DNA of 64,000 bases from Salinispora pacifica CNR114 (lineage in GTDB: Bacteria; Actinomycetota; Actinomycetes; Mycobacteriales; Micromonosporaceae): contig NZ_AZWO01000016.1 in assembly GCF_000514775.1 (NCBI RefSeq), positions 8,079 through 72,078 of the forward strand, read 5' to 3'. The position numbers and the translations under genes are program-made. A model generated the notes under the pieces. It was not told where the DNA came from, made no database searches, and saw nothing but the letters and a program-made list of their open reading frames with translations. Shown here piece after piece: positions 16,684-24,677 of the stretch (positions are counted from its first letter, which is position 1; each line of letters opens with the position of its first letter).

Positions 16684-17371
16684 CGGCGCCGCGGACCGCC
16701 CCGACGAGTACGGGTACATCCGGTCGGATTGGCACCGTTACCGACAGCTGGACCGGCTCGTCAACCACTGGGAGCGGCCCGGCTGGGAGGCGGGCCGCCG
16801 CTCCTACCACTGGATTGTTCGGTTTGACGGGCGCCCGGCGGTCCAGCGGCTCGTCGAGCGCTGTCAGGCCCGGCTGGGGCACCTGGAAACCCTGGATCTG
16901 GTTCCCGTCGAGAGTCTGCACCTGACCGTGCAACGGGTCTCCTTCACCGACGAGATCGCCAGCGCACAGGCGCTCGCGGTGGCCGCCGCGGCCACCGGGC
17001 GGTGTGCGTCCATCCGGCCTTTCGCCGCGACGGTCGGCCCCCTCACCGGATCGGCGAACTCGGTCTTTCTGAGCGTGGGCCCGCACCGGCCGTTTCACCT
17101 TCTCCGGCACGCCGTGGTCGCCGCGACCGCGCACGTGCGAGGAGCCGGGGCCGTACCTGACCACCCCACGACCTTCGATCCACACGTCAGCATCGCCTAC
17201 AACCGTCGACCCACCGTCGCGAAACCGGTGATCGAGCAGGTGGCGACCGTGCGGTCGATTCCGCCGGTGGTGGTCCAGGTCGAGACCGTCAGCCTGGTCG
17301 AGCTGCGGCGTTACGACCACACCTACCTCTGGCGGCTGATCGCGGCCGTTCCGCTGGCGGCGCGGGGATAG
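16670..17371 (+). CDS. 2'-5' RNA ligase family protein (2H phosphoesterase)
   Basis: A 233-residue member of the two-histidine (2H) phosphoesterase superfamily. The paired motifs are SLHLTVQRV at about residue 85 and DPHVSIAYNRR at about residue 170, each giving the HxT/S catalytic signature. ATG 16670 has GGGGAGG upstream and lies inside the end of the HAD gene. The family hydrolyses or ligates 2',5'- or cyclic phosphodiesters; the substrate here is unknown. A decayed copy of its 3' half is present at 24.35-24.53 kb. Confidence 0.75.
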   Translation: MRRVDGAADRPDEYGYIRSDWHRYRQLDRLVNHWERPGWEAGRRSYHWIVRFDGRPAVQRLVERCQARLGHLETLDLVPVESLHLTVQRVSFTDEIASAQALAVAAAATGRCASIRPFAATVGPLTGSANSVFLSVGPHRPFHLLRHAVVAATAHVRGAGAVPDHPTTFDPHVSIAYNRRPTVAKPVIEQVATVRSIPPVVVQVETVSLVELRRYDHTYLWRLIAAVPLAARG

Positions 17372-17381
17372 CGCGCCCCGG

Positions 17382-18359
17382 CTACCGTGCGAGCGTGGAC
17401 TTGGACTCGACGCGGCCGACCGGGTTGGGCCCGCCGGTCAGTTCGTCCTGTGCCTCCTGCCAGGCCGGTACCCCGGGGTAGAGGGTCGAGCGGAGGTAGG
17501 CCCCGGTGAGCCGCTGGACGGCGGCGACCCGCGCGGGGCTCTCGTCCGTGGTCTCGGCCACGTCGTATCCGGCGACGCCTCCGAGCCCATGCTCCGCACC
17601 GAAGAGAGTGAGCAGGGACTTGGGGCCGGGGGCGAGGAAGTAGGGGTCGGTGTGCCATTGCGGGCCCAGGACCGTCAGGTGGGCGGAGGTGTCGTGGTCG
17701 CCGGCGACCACGAGCGCGGGTGTCGTCATCGTGGAGAAGTCGGTGGTGGCGAAGAAGGAGTAGTTGTCGCGCGTGAAGTCGGTGAGGGCGTCGCCTCCCC
17801 GGCCGGGCGCGGCGAGCAGCACACCCGCCTTGATCCGGGGCTCGGAGAGGTCCACCTCCGTTCCGTCGTGCGGGTCGGTCAGCCGTGCGCCCAGCAGCAG
17901 GCTCGCGGTGTGTCCGCCCATCGAGTGCCCGGCCACGGCGACGCGGTCCCGGTCCAGGCGCCCGGATAGCTGCCCGATGGCGGCCTCGATCTGGTCGAGC
18001 TGGTCGAGGATCCGTTTCATGTCCTCACCCCGCGACCGCCAGTACAGGGGGGCCTCGGGAGCACCTGGGTCCAGGCTCAGCGTTCTTGAGTTGAGGTGGG
18101 TGGGCTGGATGACGACGAAGCCGTGGGCCGCCCAGTAGTTCGCGAGCGGGGCGTAGCCGTTGAGTGAGGACAGGTGGTGTGAGGGGCCGTGCCCGTGTGA
18201 CAGGAGGAGGATCGGTAGCTCGCCTCCGGTGGTGGGCGCGGAGACGCGCACCTGTAGATCCACGGCTCGGCCGGGAGCTGGCAGCACCACTGGACTGACG
18301 GACAGGACGGGGGTGGGGTTGACACCGAAGGTGTAGGCAGGCTGCGTCGGCTCACTCAT
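17382..18359 (-). CDS. Alpha/beta hydrolase (chlorophyllase/acetylhydrolase-like)
   Basis: A serine hydrolase of 325 residues. The oxyanion segment is LLLSHGHGPSHHLSSLNGY, the nucleophile elbow VAGHSMGGHTASLLLGARL, an acid Asp is in VVAGDHDTSAHL and the His is in FGAEHGLGG. The pattern is that of the chlorophyllase/platelet-activating-factor acetylhydrolase-like group. It lacks a signal peptide. ATG 18359 starts a short leader, and a good promoter with an inverted repeat lies about 100 bases upstream. It is convergent with the 2H phosphoesterase gene. Confidence 0.75.
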   Translation of the reverse strand: MSEPTQPAYTFGVNPTPVLSVSPVVLPAPGRAVDLQVRVSAPTTGGELPILLLSHGHGPSHHLSSLNGYAPLANYWAAHGFVVIQPTHLNSRTLSLDPGAPEAPLYWRSRGEDMKRILDQLDQIEAAIGQLSGRLDRDRVAVAGHSMGGHTASLLLGARLTDPHDGTEVDLSEPRIKAGVLLAAPGRGGDALTDFTRDNYSFFATTDFSTMTTPALVVAGDHDTSAHLTVLGPQWHTDPYFLAPGPKSLLTLFGAEHGLGGVAGYDVAETTDESPARVAAVQRLTGAYLRSTLYPGVPAWQEAQDELTGGPNPVGRVESKSTLAR

Positions 18360-18447
18360 CTCGTCTGGTCCTCTCGTTGGATAGCCCGTCTCGGCTGCCC
18401 GCGCGGGGCCTGGTGCCCCGGACAGCAAAGCGGAGCGCCGTTCCGCA

Positions 18448-18482
18448 ACGATACTATACGGATCGTCGTTCCGTTTCGTCAA
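18448..18482 (-). promoter_or_regulatory. Promoter with overlapping inverted repeat for the alpha/beta hydrolase
   Basis: On the reverse strand TTGACG (18482-18477) and TATAGT (18458-18453) are separated by 18 bases. The arms ACGAT (18448-18452) and ATCGT (18462-18466) flank the -10 box. This layout is typical of a TetR- or MarR-controlled promoter. The cognate regulator is not obvious nearby. The rest of the 360-base gap to the MFS gene holds nothing I recognise. Confidence 0.5.
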
Positions 18483-18720
18483 CGCCGGGGCCTCCCCCGC
18501 AGCGGTGGGGCGCGGACGAAGCCCGGCGTCGCCGTCGCGGGTGCCGCCGGTGACGGTGGGGTGAGCCGACTCCTCGAAACGACCACGCGGCGGCAGTTGT
18601 GCCGACCCGCAGTTACGGCAGATTACTCGTTGCCCCAATCTGGCAACAGCAGCATTGTCGCATTCAACTTCGGTCGGTAATCTCCTCGGCGGGGAGCTTC
18701 AGAAAGGCGATCGAATTATT

Positions 18721-20049
18721 GTGCGTGAATTGCTGTGTAACCGGACCTATCGATGGCTGTTCACCGCCCAGATAATCGCACTCATCGGCAGCGGACTGGC
18801 TACGGTGGCGCTCGGGCTGCTCGCCTATGACCTCGCGGGCGCGCGGGCCGGAGCGGTCCTCGGCACCGCGCTGGCGATCAAGATGGTCGCGTACGTGTGT
18901 GTGTCGCCGCTCGTGGGAGCGGTGCTGGACCGGGTGCCACGGGGCGGGGTGATGGTGGCTGCAGACCTGGTCCGGTTCGGCGTCGTCCTGCTGCTGCCGT
19001 GGGTCGAGGCGATCTGGCAGATCTACCTGCTCATCGCGGTGCTGCAGGCCGCGTCGGCCACTTTCACGCCGACCTTCCAGTCCGTGCTCCCGGATATCAT
19101 TCCGGATGAGGGGGACTACACGAAGGCGCTCTCCGCGTCGCAGCTTGCCGTCGCACTGGAAAATATCGCCAGTCCGGTCATCGCCGCCGCGTTGCTGCTC
19201 GTTCTGAAGTTCAATCTTCTGTTTGTGGGGACCGCGGTGGGATTTCTCGCCTCCGCGCTGTTTGTCGGCGCGGCAACGGTGCCCAGGGCGCAACGTAGTA
19301 GCCGGGTCCGGTTCTCTGAGCGCCTTTTCGTGGGGATGCGGATGTTCGCGGGCGCGCCACGGTTGCGGGCGGTGCTGGCGTTGAACATGGTGGTCGCCGG
19401 CTCCGGAGCCGTCACTCTGGTCAGCACGGTCAACGTGGTGCGTGACCTGCTGAACGCCACCGAGGCGCAGGTTCCACTTCTGCTCGCCGTCTCCGGTCTC
19501 GGCAGTGTCGCGGCGGCGCTCGGCGCGCCGCTGCTGCTGCGCCGACGCACGGATCGAGGTGTGCTGCTCATCGGGGCTGGCACGGCTCTGCTCGCCCTCT
19601 CCGGATCGCTGCTGTTGTCGACGTCGCCATCCTGGCCGTTGGCGATGGGTGTCTGGCTGCTCATCGGTTTCGCCGGTGGCCTGATTGTCGTCACGGTCAA
19701 CCGGGTGCTGCGCGCCTCGTCGGCGGTCGCCGATCGGCCAGCGTTGTTCGCCGCCCAGTTTTCCCTGTCCCACCTCTGCTGGCTGCTCACCTACCCCCTC
19801 GTCGGCTGGGTCGGCGCGGGCGCCGGCTTGACCACGGCGTGGGCGCTCCTGGCGGGCTTGGTGCTCGTGGCGGGGCTCTCTGCCCGCCGGTTCTGGCCCG
19901 CTGGCCTTCCCGAAGTGTTCCGGCACCAGCACGGCGTCGGCGCCGATCGCGCGCACCTGGCCGATGCCGAGTGGAATGGAGTGGCGTGGGTGCACACCCA
20001 CCGAGTGCTGATCGACGTCAACCACACTCGATGGCCCCAGCCGGTGTGA
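18721..20049 (+). CDS. MFS transporter with His-rich C-terminal tail
   Basis: A twelve-helix major facilitator of the enterobactin-exporter/MFS_3-like type. The segment VGAVLDRVPRGGVMVAADLVRFG, after the second helix, is the loop 2-3 signature, and AASATFTPTFQSVLPDIIP is typical of this group. The C-terminal 45 residues after the last helix are hydrophilic and rich in His (HQHG, AHLAD, VHTHRVLIDVNHTRW). This occurs in related exporters and may bind metal. The frame opens at TTG 18655; GTG 18721 gives a better start (VRELLCNRTYRWLF), though its ribosome site is poor. A TetR gene follows, so the pair may form one efflux unit. Confidence 0.75.
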   Translation: MRELLCNRTYRWLFTAQIIALIGSGLATVALGLLAYDLAGARAGAVLGTALAIKMVAYVCVSPLVGAVLDRVPRGGVMVAADLVRFGVVLLLPWVEAIWQIYLLIAVLQAASATFTPTFQSVLPDIIPDEGDYTKALSASQLAVALENIASPVIAAALLLVLKFNLLFVGTAVGFLASALFVGAATVPRAQRSSRVRFSERLFVGMRMFAGAPRLRAVLALNMVVAGSGAVTLVSTVNVVRDLLNATEAQVPLLLAVSGLGSVAAALGAPLLLRRRTDRGVLLIGAGTALLALSGSLLLSTSPSWPLAMGVWLLIGFAGGLIVVTVNRVLRASSAVADRPALFAAQFSLSHLCWLLTYPLVGWVGAGAGLTTAWALLAGLVLVAGLSARRFWPAGLPEVFRHQHGVGADRAHLADAEWNGVAWVHTHRVLIDVNHTRWPQPV

Positions 20050-20091
20050 GTAGTGGACCTGATCATGGCAGTCATTGTGATAGCTAGACAT

Positions 20092-20109
20092 TAATCGAAC
20101 GTTCGTTTA
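20092..20109 (+). promoter_or_regulatory. TetR-type palindromic operator
   Basis: CGAACGTTCG (20096-20105) is a perfect palindrome extended by TAA and TTA at the outer edges, giving an 18-base site with one mismatched pair. It lies 12 bases before the GTG start of the TetR gene, so autoregulation is likely. Confidence 0.65.
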
Positions 20110-20120
20110 GTGTCTGGAGG

Positions 20121-20726
20121 GTGTCCGATGAATCGCCGCCGAGAGGCGACAAGTCCTCCACAAAGAGTCGCATCCTCGCTGCCGCCATCACCCTCTTCGC
20201 CGATCAGGGCGTGGCGGCCACCGGGGTCCGTGCCATAGCGGCGGCAGCCGACGTCCACCCATCATTGATCATTCACTACTTCGGTTCGAAGGACGGGCTG
20301 CGGGTGGCCTGCGACAAGCACGTCGCGGCCTTCGTGCGGGAGCACAAGCAGCAGGTGATGAGGGCCGGAAGGTTCGATCCGGCGGAGCTGCGTGACCTGG
20401 GTGACGGGCCGCCGCTGCTGCGATACCTGGCCCGGACGCTGGCCGACGGCTCCCCGCACACGGCCGCACTGGTTGATGAGATGGTCAATGACGCGGTCGG
20501 CTACCTCGCCGACGGAGTCGCCTCGGGCCTGGTGCGACCGACGGATCACCCCTACGAACGGGCGGCGCTCCTGGCGATCTGGTCCCTGGGCACACTCGCA
20601 CTCCACGAACATGTGCAGCGGCTGCTCGGCGTTGACCTGACCGCACTCGGAGGTGCGGCAACGGTGGAGTCAACCTACGGGCGCGTCGCGTCGGAGCTAC
20701 TCGGTAGCGGGATTTTTCGCACCTGA
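20121..20726 (+). CDS. TetR/AcrR family transcriptional regulator
   Basis: A 201-residue repressor. The N-terminal HTH reads SRILAAAITLFADQGVAATGVRAIAAAADVHPSLIIHYFGSKDGL, the standard TetR layout with the recognition helix before Y-F-G-S-K. The C-terminal ligand domain is of the TetR_C type. The only suitable start is GTG 20121. GGAGG is immediately adjacent to it, so initiation may be from a very short leader. The palindrome just upstream suits autoregulation. The neighbours are an MFS exporter before it and a small membrane protein after it (33-base gap), both candidate targets. Confidence 0.85.
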   Translation: MSDESPPRGDKSSTKSRILAAAITLFADQGVAATGVRAIAAAADVHPSLIIHYFGSKDGLRVACDKHVAAFVREHKQQVMRAGRFDPAELRDLGDGPPLLRYLARTLADGSPHTAALVDEMVNDAVGYLADGVASGLVRPTDHPYERAALLAIWSLGTLALHEHVQRLLGVDLTALGGAATVESTYGRVASELLGSGIFRT

Positions 20727-20759
20727 TCGATTGTTACTCACACCCCTGAGGCGGCGGAC

Positions 20760-21149
20760 ATGGACCTGACCCAGACGCTCGGAAAAATCCTCTCGCTGTA
20801 TCTGTTGACCTCCGGAGTCGCGTTTATCGTGGCCACCCAGTTCTATCTGCGGCTCACCCAGCGGGCCGACCGGTCGGACCTGATGGCGGTGAACATCTCC
20901 GGCATGGTGCACCTCTTTGTTGGCTTCGGCGTACTGGTCACCCACTTCGAGTGGGGTGGCCTGCCGGAGGTGCTGGTGACCCTGCTGGGAGTCTTCTTCA
21001 CCCTGCGCGGTATGAGCTACTACTGGATCCCCCAGCTGGTGCTCCGACCGGCGGAACAGGGTCGGGGGTCCGCGCGGGGGCTTCGGGTGCTGGGGGCCGC
21101 CTTCATCGGCTACGGCGCGCTCCTGGGCTACCTCAGCTTCTTCGGCTGA
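20760..21149 (+). CDS. Small four-helix membrane protein, function unknown
   Basis: A 129-residue protein with four hydrophobic segments, near residues 8-30, 45-62, 65-85 and 105-127. No family is recognised with confidence. It begins MDLTQTLGKILSLYLLTSGV at ATG 20760, after a GAGGCGG ribosome-binding stretch. The 33-base gap suggests co-transcription with the TetR gene. A strong terminator follows, shared with the convergent chitinase gene. It may be a TetR-controlled membrane protein (inference). Confidence 0.65.
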   Translation: MDLTQTLGKILSLYLLTSGVAFIVATQFYLRLTQRADRSDLMAVNISGMVHLFVGFGVLVTHFEWGGLPEVLVTLLGVFFTLRGMSYYWIPQLVLRPAEQGRGSARGLRVLGAAFIGYGALLGYLSFFG

Positions 21150-21166
21150 GCCGGTGATGGGAAACA

Positions 21167-21206
21167 CGAGGGTCGGCACCACCGGATGCGGCGGTGCCGA
21201 CCCTCG
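21167..21206. terminator. Strong bidirectional hairpin
   Basis: The arms 21167-21180 and 21193-21206 are perfectly complementary over 14 base pairs (core GGGTCGGCACC) with a 12-base loop. It lies between the convergent membrane-protein gene and the chitinase gene. Confidence 0.8.
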
Positions 21207-21231
21207 GACGTTCGCTGCCGCCTCAGCGGAG

Positions 21232-22641
21232 TCAGGGCAGGGTGTCCAGGTGTGGGCCGACGGTCTGGGCGAAGCTGTTGCCGTTGGTCACGTCCCAGTT
21301 CACCGACCAGGTCATCGCGCCGCGCAGCCCCGGGTAGGTGCGGGGTGGCTGGAAGCTGCCGCAACTCGTCCCCCTGGTCAGGCAGTCCAACGCGGCGTTG
21401 ACCACACCGGGTGCGACGATCCCCCCACCGGCCGCCCCGGGGCCGGCTGGCAGGCCAAGCCCGACCTGGTCCGGCCGCAGCCCCGCCTCCAGCTGGATGC
21501 AGGCCAGCGCGACGATGAAGTTCACCGTTCCCTGGCTGTAGGCGAACCGCTGGTCGCAGCCGAGCATCGCGCCGGAGTTGTAGAACTGGGTGTTCACCAC
21601 CGTGAGGATGTCCTGGATGTCGAGCGCCAGCTTGAAGTAGCTGGTCGTCGGGTTCTGCATGTCGATGGTTTGGGGTGCCATCGCGATGATCAGTCCAGCA
21701 CCGACCTGGGCCCGCAGGGACCGTAGGGCCTGCGCCATGTAGGTGGGATTGAGGCCGTTCTCCAGGTCGATGTCCACCCCGTCGAAGCCATACTGCTGGA
21801 TCAGGGCGTGCACGGAGTCGGCGAAGGCGACCGCGGAGGCCGCGTCGTTGACGGTAACCCGTCCGGTCTCACCGCCGACCGAGATGATGACCTTTCTGCC
21901 CTGGCTCTTGAGCGTCTGTACGTCGGCCGAGAAGTCCGTATCGGTGTAGCCACCCAGGGCGGCGGAGAGGCCCGGATCAACGGCGAAGGTCACCTCGCCG
22001 GGGGTGGCGGTCGCCTCGGCGAAGGCGACGGCGACCACGTCGTACTCGGCGGGGACCTCCCGCAGGCGCAGCTCGACCGCCGGGTTGTCGAAGTTGTGCC
22101 AATAGCCGGTGAGGATGTGCGCGGGCAGGTCGTCGTTCGGGGGAGCGGTGGTGGGGGGTGGGGTCGTGGGCGGCGCGGTGGTCGGTGGGCTGGTGGTGGG
22201 CGGCGCGGTGGTGGGAGGTGGTGGAGACGTGGTGGGCGGTGGTGCGCCGCCGCACTCCGCGCCGTTGAGTTGGCAGTTGGTCGGCGAGCCGGGCCCGCTG
22301 CCGATGAAGCCGAAGGAGACCGCTGCGCCCGGCGCGATGGTGCCGTTCCAGGACTGGTTGCGGAAGGTGTACCGCTGGCCGGAGGAGTGCAGCAGCGCCT
22401 CCCAGTGGGTGCCGACCGTCGTGCCGGCGGGCAGGTCGAAGGCGACGCTCCAGCCGGTCACGCCGCTGCTGCCGCCGTTGGTGATCGTGTACTTACCCTC
22501 CCACCCGGTGCCCCAGTCGGAGACCTTGGCGAAGCTCGCGGTGGGGCCGGCGGCGTACGCCGGTTTCGCCACCCAGGCCGCGCCGAGCGCGGCGATCAGG
22601 ACGGTGACCAGGGACAGGATCAGGGAATTGCGACGTTTCAT
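21232..22641 (-). CDS. Secreted chitinase: CBM2 plus GH18
   Basis: A 469-residue exported enzyme cleaving beta-1,4-GlcNAc links in chitin. Domains in order: a signal peptide (residues about 1-32, ending KPAYA); a CBM2 carbohydrate-binding module (about 35-135, with WEGKYTITNGGSSGVTGW and QSWNGTIAPG); a Pro-Thr linker (about 137-170); and a GH18 barrel. The GH18 catalytic motif is GFDGVDIDLENG, with the D-x-D-x-E acid present, and the next block MAPQTIDMQ is also family-like. ATG 22641 is chosen because GGAGG lies five bases upstream, while the GTG 22653 in frame sits inside that site. It probably works with the NgcEFG-type importer. Confidence 0.9.
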   Translation of the reverse strand: MKRRNSLILSLVTVLIAALGAAWVAKPAYAAGPTASFAKVSDWGTGWEGKYTITNGGSSGVTGWSVAFDLPAGTTVGTHWEALLHSSGQRYTFRNQSWNGTIAPGAAVSFGFIGSGPGSPTNCQLNGAECGGAPPPTTSPPPPTTAPPTTSPPTTAPPTTPPPTTAPPNDDLPAHILTGYWHNFDNPAVELRLREVPAEYDVVAVAFAEATATPGEVTFAVDPGLSAALGGYTDTDFSADVQTLKSQGRKVIISVGGETGRVTVNDAASAVAFADSVHALIQQYGFDGVDIDLENGLNPTYMAQALRSLRAQVGAGLIIAMAPQTIDMQNPTTSYFKLALDIQDILTVVNTQFYNSGAMLGCDQRFAYSQGTVNFIVALACIQLEAGLRPDQVGLGLPAGPGAAGGGIVAPGVVNAALDCLTRGTSCGSFQPPRTYPGLRGAMTWSVNWDVTNGNSFAQTVGPHLDTLP

Positions 22642-22692
22642 GGGAGCCTCCACGCCCGGACAGACACCTGTCGGTAGCTACGTCGTCACACT

Positions 22693-22708
22693 GTCTTATT
22701 ATTAAGAC
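22693..22708 (-). promoter_or_regulatory. Inverted repeat in AT-rich chitinase promoter region
   Basis: GTCTTA (22693-22698) and TAAGAC (22703-22708) flank TTAT, in a markedly AT-rich stretch 50-90 bases before the chitinase start. This differs from the DasR site (ACTGGTCTAGACCAGT), although it shares the GTCT/AGAC edges. It may be the operator of the chitinase gene. Confidence 0.4.
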
Positions 22709-22853
22709 TGTTAATTATTTGTGTCCAGAGTGTTTGTGTCGAGTCATTCGCGACGCACGACGCAATCCCTTCGCCCTCGGGTGGCGGCGGTGCCGCAGGC
22801 GTGTCCCCTTGCCGGAGCCAGATGGAACAAAGAAGGTTTTTTCGGGCGAATGC

Positions 22854-22866
22854 TAGGTTATTGGTG
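22854..22866 (+). promoter_or_regulatory. -10 box placing the transcript start at the GTG codon (leaderless MFS gene)
   Basis: TAGGTT (22854-22859) ends seven bases before GTG 22866, and there is no ribosome site. The paralogue at 24.7 kb has TACGGT (24667-24672) six bases before its GTG. The shared spacing points to leaderless transcripts. Confidence 0.5.
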
Positions 22867-24251
22867 TGTCGTTCCGCCCGAGCCTTCCTCGGCTGCCGGG
22901 CCGTGGTGTCGGGTCGGTGGGGAGTGGGCGGCCGCGACGGCGGCTGACGTTGGTCGCGGCCGCTGCGTGTATCTTCCTGGTGCAGTTGGATTTCTATGCG
23001 TTGAATCTGGCGTTGCCGGCGATGGCGGCGGAGTTGGGTTCCTCTACCACCGATCTGCAGTGGGTGGTCAGTGGTTACATCCTGGCGCAGGCGGCGGTTC
23101 TCATTCCTGGTGGCAAGCTGGGCGACATCCTTGGTCGTCGGCGCATGCTGGTCGTGGGTTTGGTGATTTTTGGGCTGGGCTCGCTTGGTGCGGGTCTGGG
23201 CTCCGATCCGCCGATCGTGATCGCTTTTCGGGTTGTGCAGGGGATGGGATCCGGATTTATGTACCCGCTTGCCTTCGCGGTGATCACCGAGGCGTTCCCG
23301 GGGCGGCGGGCGAAGCGGGCGATCGGTAACGCGTACGGCATCGGGGCGGTGGCGTTGGCGTTGGGGCCGCTGCTCGGCGGTGGGGTGACGGAGCTGATCA
23401 GTTGGCGAAGCGTGCTCCTGGTGAACGTGCCGCTCTGCCTCGTGGCGATCGTGGCCGCCGTCGCCTGGCTGCCGGAGTCGCGGGACCCCACGGTGTCGCG
23501 CCGGATTGACCTGGTGGGTCTGGTCGTGGTGGTGCTGGGGATTGTGGCCATCACCGTGGCCGCGGACCGGATGAACGCCTGGCGACCGGTGGTGGCCGCT
23601 GTCCTCGCTGTCGGTGGGCTGGTGCTGCTGGCCGCGTTCGTGCTTCGGGAACGGGTGGCCGACAGTCCACTGGTCCGGCTGGATCTGTTCCGAAACACCA
23701 AGTTTGTGGCGGTGACCCTCCTGGGGATGGTCGCCAACATCGCCTTGGTGGTCACGATCTTCGCCACGACCATTCATCTGCAGCAGGTTCGGGGCTACTC
23801 GCCGTTCGTCGCGGGCCTGGCGGTACTCACCGCCTCGATCAGTGGTGGAATCGCCGGTCCGTTCGTGGGTCGGTTCAGCCAACGGTTCGCGGTGCATCGG
23901 TTGATCGGCATCGCCATCCTGGTCGGCGCCCTCGGTCTGCTCGTGGTGGCCGTCGGGGGTGAGATCGGGCCGTACCTGCTTGGGCTGGCGGTCGCCGGGT
24001 TCGGCTACCAGAGTGGGTATACCCTGACCAGTCTGGGTACGCAGGCCATGGTCCCGGCCGAGCGGGCCGGCGAGGCATCCGGAGTGACGTTCACAATCCT
24101 CTTCGCCGGCTCGGGTATCGCCGTCGCGGTGGTCGGCACGCTGATCGAGCAGGGCAACCTCGCCACCGGCATCACGCGGGTTCTCCTCGGGACCGCGGTC
24201 GGCAGTGCCGTGGCCGCGACTGTCCTGGCGAGGAGTTTCCGGGTTGGCTGA
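22866..24251 (+). CDS. MFS exporter, DHA2 (EmrB/QacA) type, copy 1
   Basis: A drug:proton antiporter-like protein of 461 residues. After a basic N-tail, helix 1 reads ACIFLVQLDFYALNLALPAM with the D1 motif. Motif A is GKLGDILGRRRMLVVG and motif C-like sequence occurs in ALALGPLLGGGVTE. About 14 helices fit the DHA2 family. It is about 85 percent identical by eye to the gene at 24678-26057. GTG 22866 has no Shine-Dalgarno site but is preceded by a -10 box at the leaderless distance. The substrate is unknown. Duplication plus a third relic at 13.7 kb suggests local gene amplification. Confidence 0.85.
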   Translation: MSFRPSLPRLPGRGVGSVGSGRPRRRLTLVAAAACIFLVQLDFYALNLALPAMAAELGSSTTDLQWVVSGYILAQAAVLIPGGKLGDILGRRRMLVVGLVIFGLGSLGAGLGSDPPIVIAFRVVQGMGSGFMYPLAFAVITEAFPGRRAKRAIGNAYGIGAVALALGPLLGGGVTELISWRSVLLVNVPLCLVAIVAAVAWLPESRDPTVSRRIDLVGLVVVVLGIVAITVAADRMNAWRPVVAAVLAVGGLVLLAAFVLRERVADSPLVRLDLFRNTKFVAVTLLGMVANIALVVTIFATTIHLQQVRGYSPFVAGLAVLTASISGGIAGPFVGRFSQRFAVHRLIGIAILVGALGLLVVAVGGEIGPYLLGLAVAGFGYQSGYTLTSLGTQAMVPAERAGEASGVTFTILFAGSGIAVAVVGTLIEQGNLATGITRVLLGTAVGSAVAATVLARSFRVG

Positions 24252-24258
24252 CCCGCCG

Positions 24259-24324
24259 TCATCCCGGCGAAGAAAGAGCGAAGTGATAGTTGGCGGGCTC
24301 GACCAGTTCGCGGGTGTATTTCAT
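24259..24324 (-). pseudogene. Decayed SDR gene fragment (start joined to an internal segment)
   Basis: From ATG 24324 the reverse strand reads MKYTREL and, a few codons later, ANYHFA before a stop at 24259. The intact SDR at 14708-15625 starts MEYTRES and has ANYHFA far downstream, right after its YGQSK motif. This 22-codon piece is therefore the first seven or so codons of an SDR gene fused to its middle by a deletion of about 170 codons. Confidence 0.65.
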
Positions 24325-24349
24325 CGATTTCCCTATTTCCTGCTTGCCG

Positions 24350-24535
24350 TTTGTCCCGCGACCTTCGATCCTCACGCCAGAATCGCGGACAAATGTCGAC
24401 TCATCATGGCCAGACCGGTCATGGAGTAGGTGCACCGGTACTGTCACCTCCTCGGGCGACCGTCCGGGTGGATGTCATCAGCCTGGCCGAGCTGCGGTGT
24501 ATGGCCACACCTACATCTGGTGGCAGATCACGTTC
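24350..24535 (+). pseudogene. Decayed 3' fragment of a 2H phosphoesterase gene
   Basis: The DNA around 24358 (GACCTTCGATCCTCACGCCA) aligns with the 3' part of the 2H gene near 17170 (GACCTTCGATCCACACGTCA). Farther on, the frame giving VRVDVISLAELR matches VQVETVSLVELR, followed by a match to TYLW. Frames change and stops occur between the matches. It is a relic lying between two MFS copies. Confidence 0.65.
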
Positions 24536-24677
24536 AAGCCTATTCGGCGGCCTGCTGGCGGAGAGTGGTCCAGAAGGGTTGTCGATGTTTCGTTTTCCGG
24601 GTCGTGCTGGCCGCGGGCGACGTGCGGAGTCTCTCGAAACAAGGAAGACATTTTCGTATGAAATGGTACGGTTCGGT

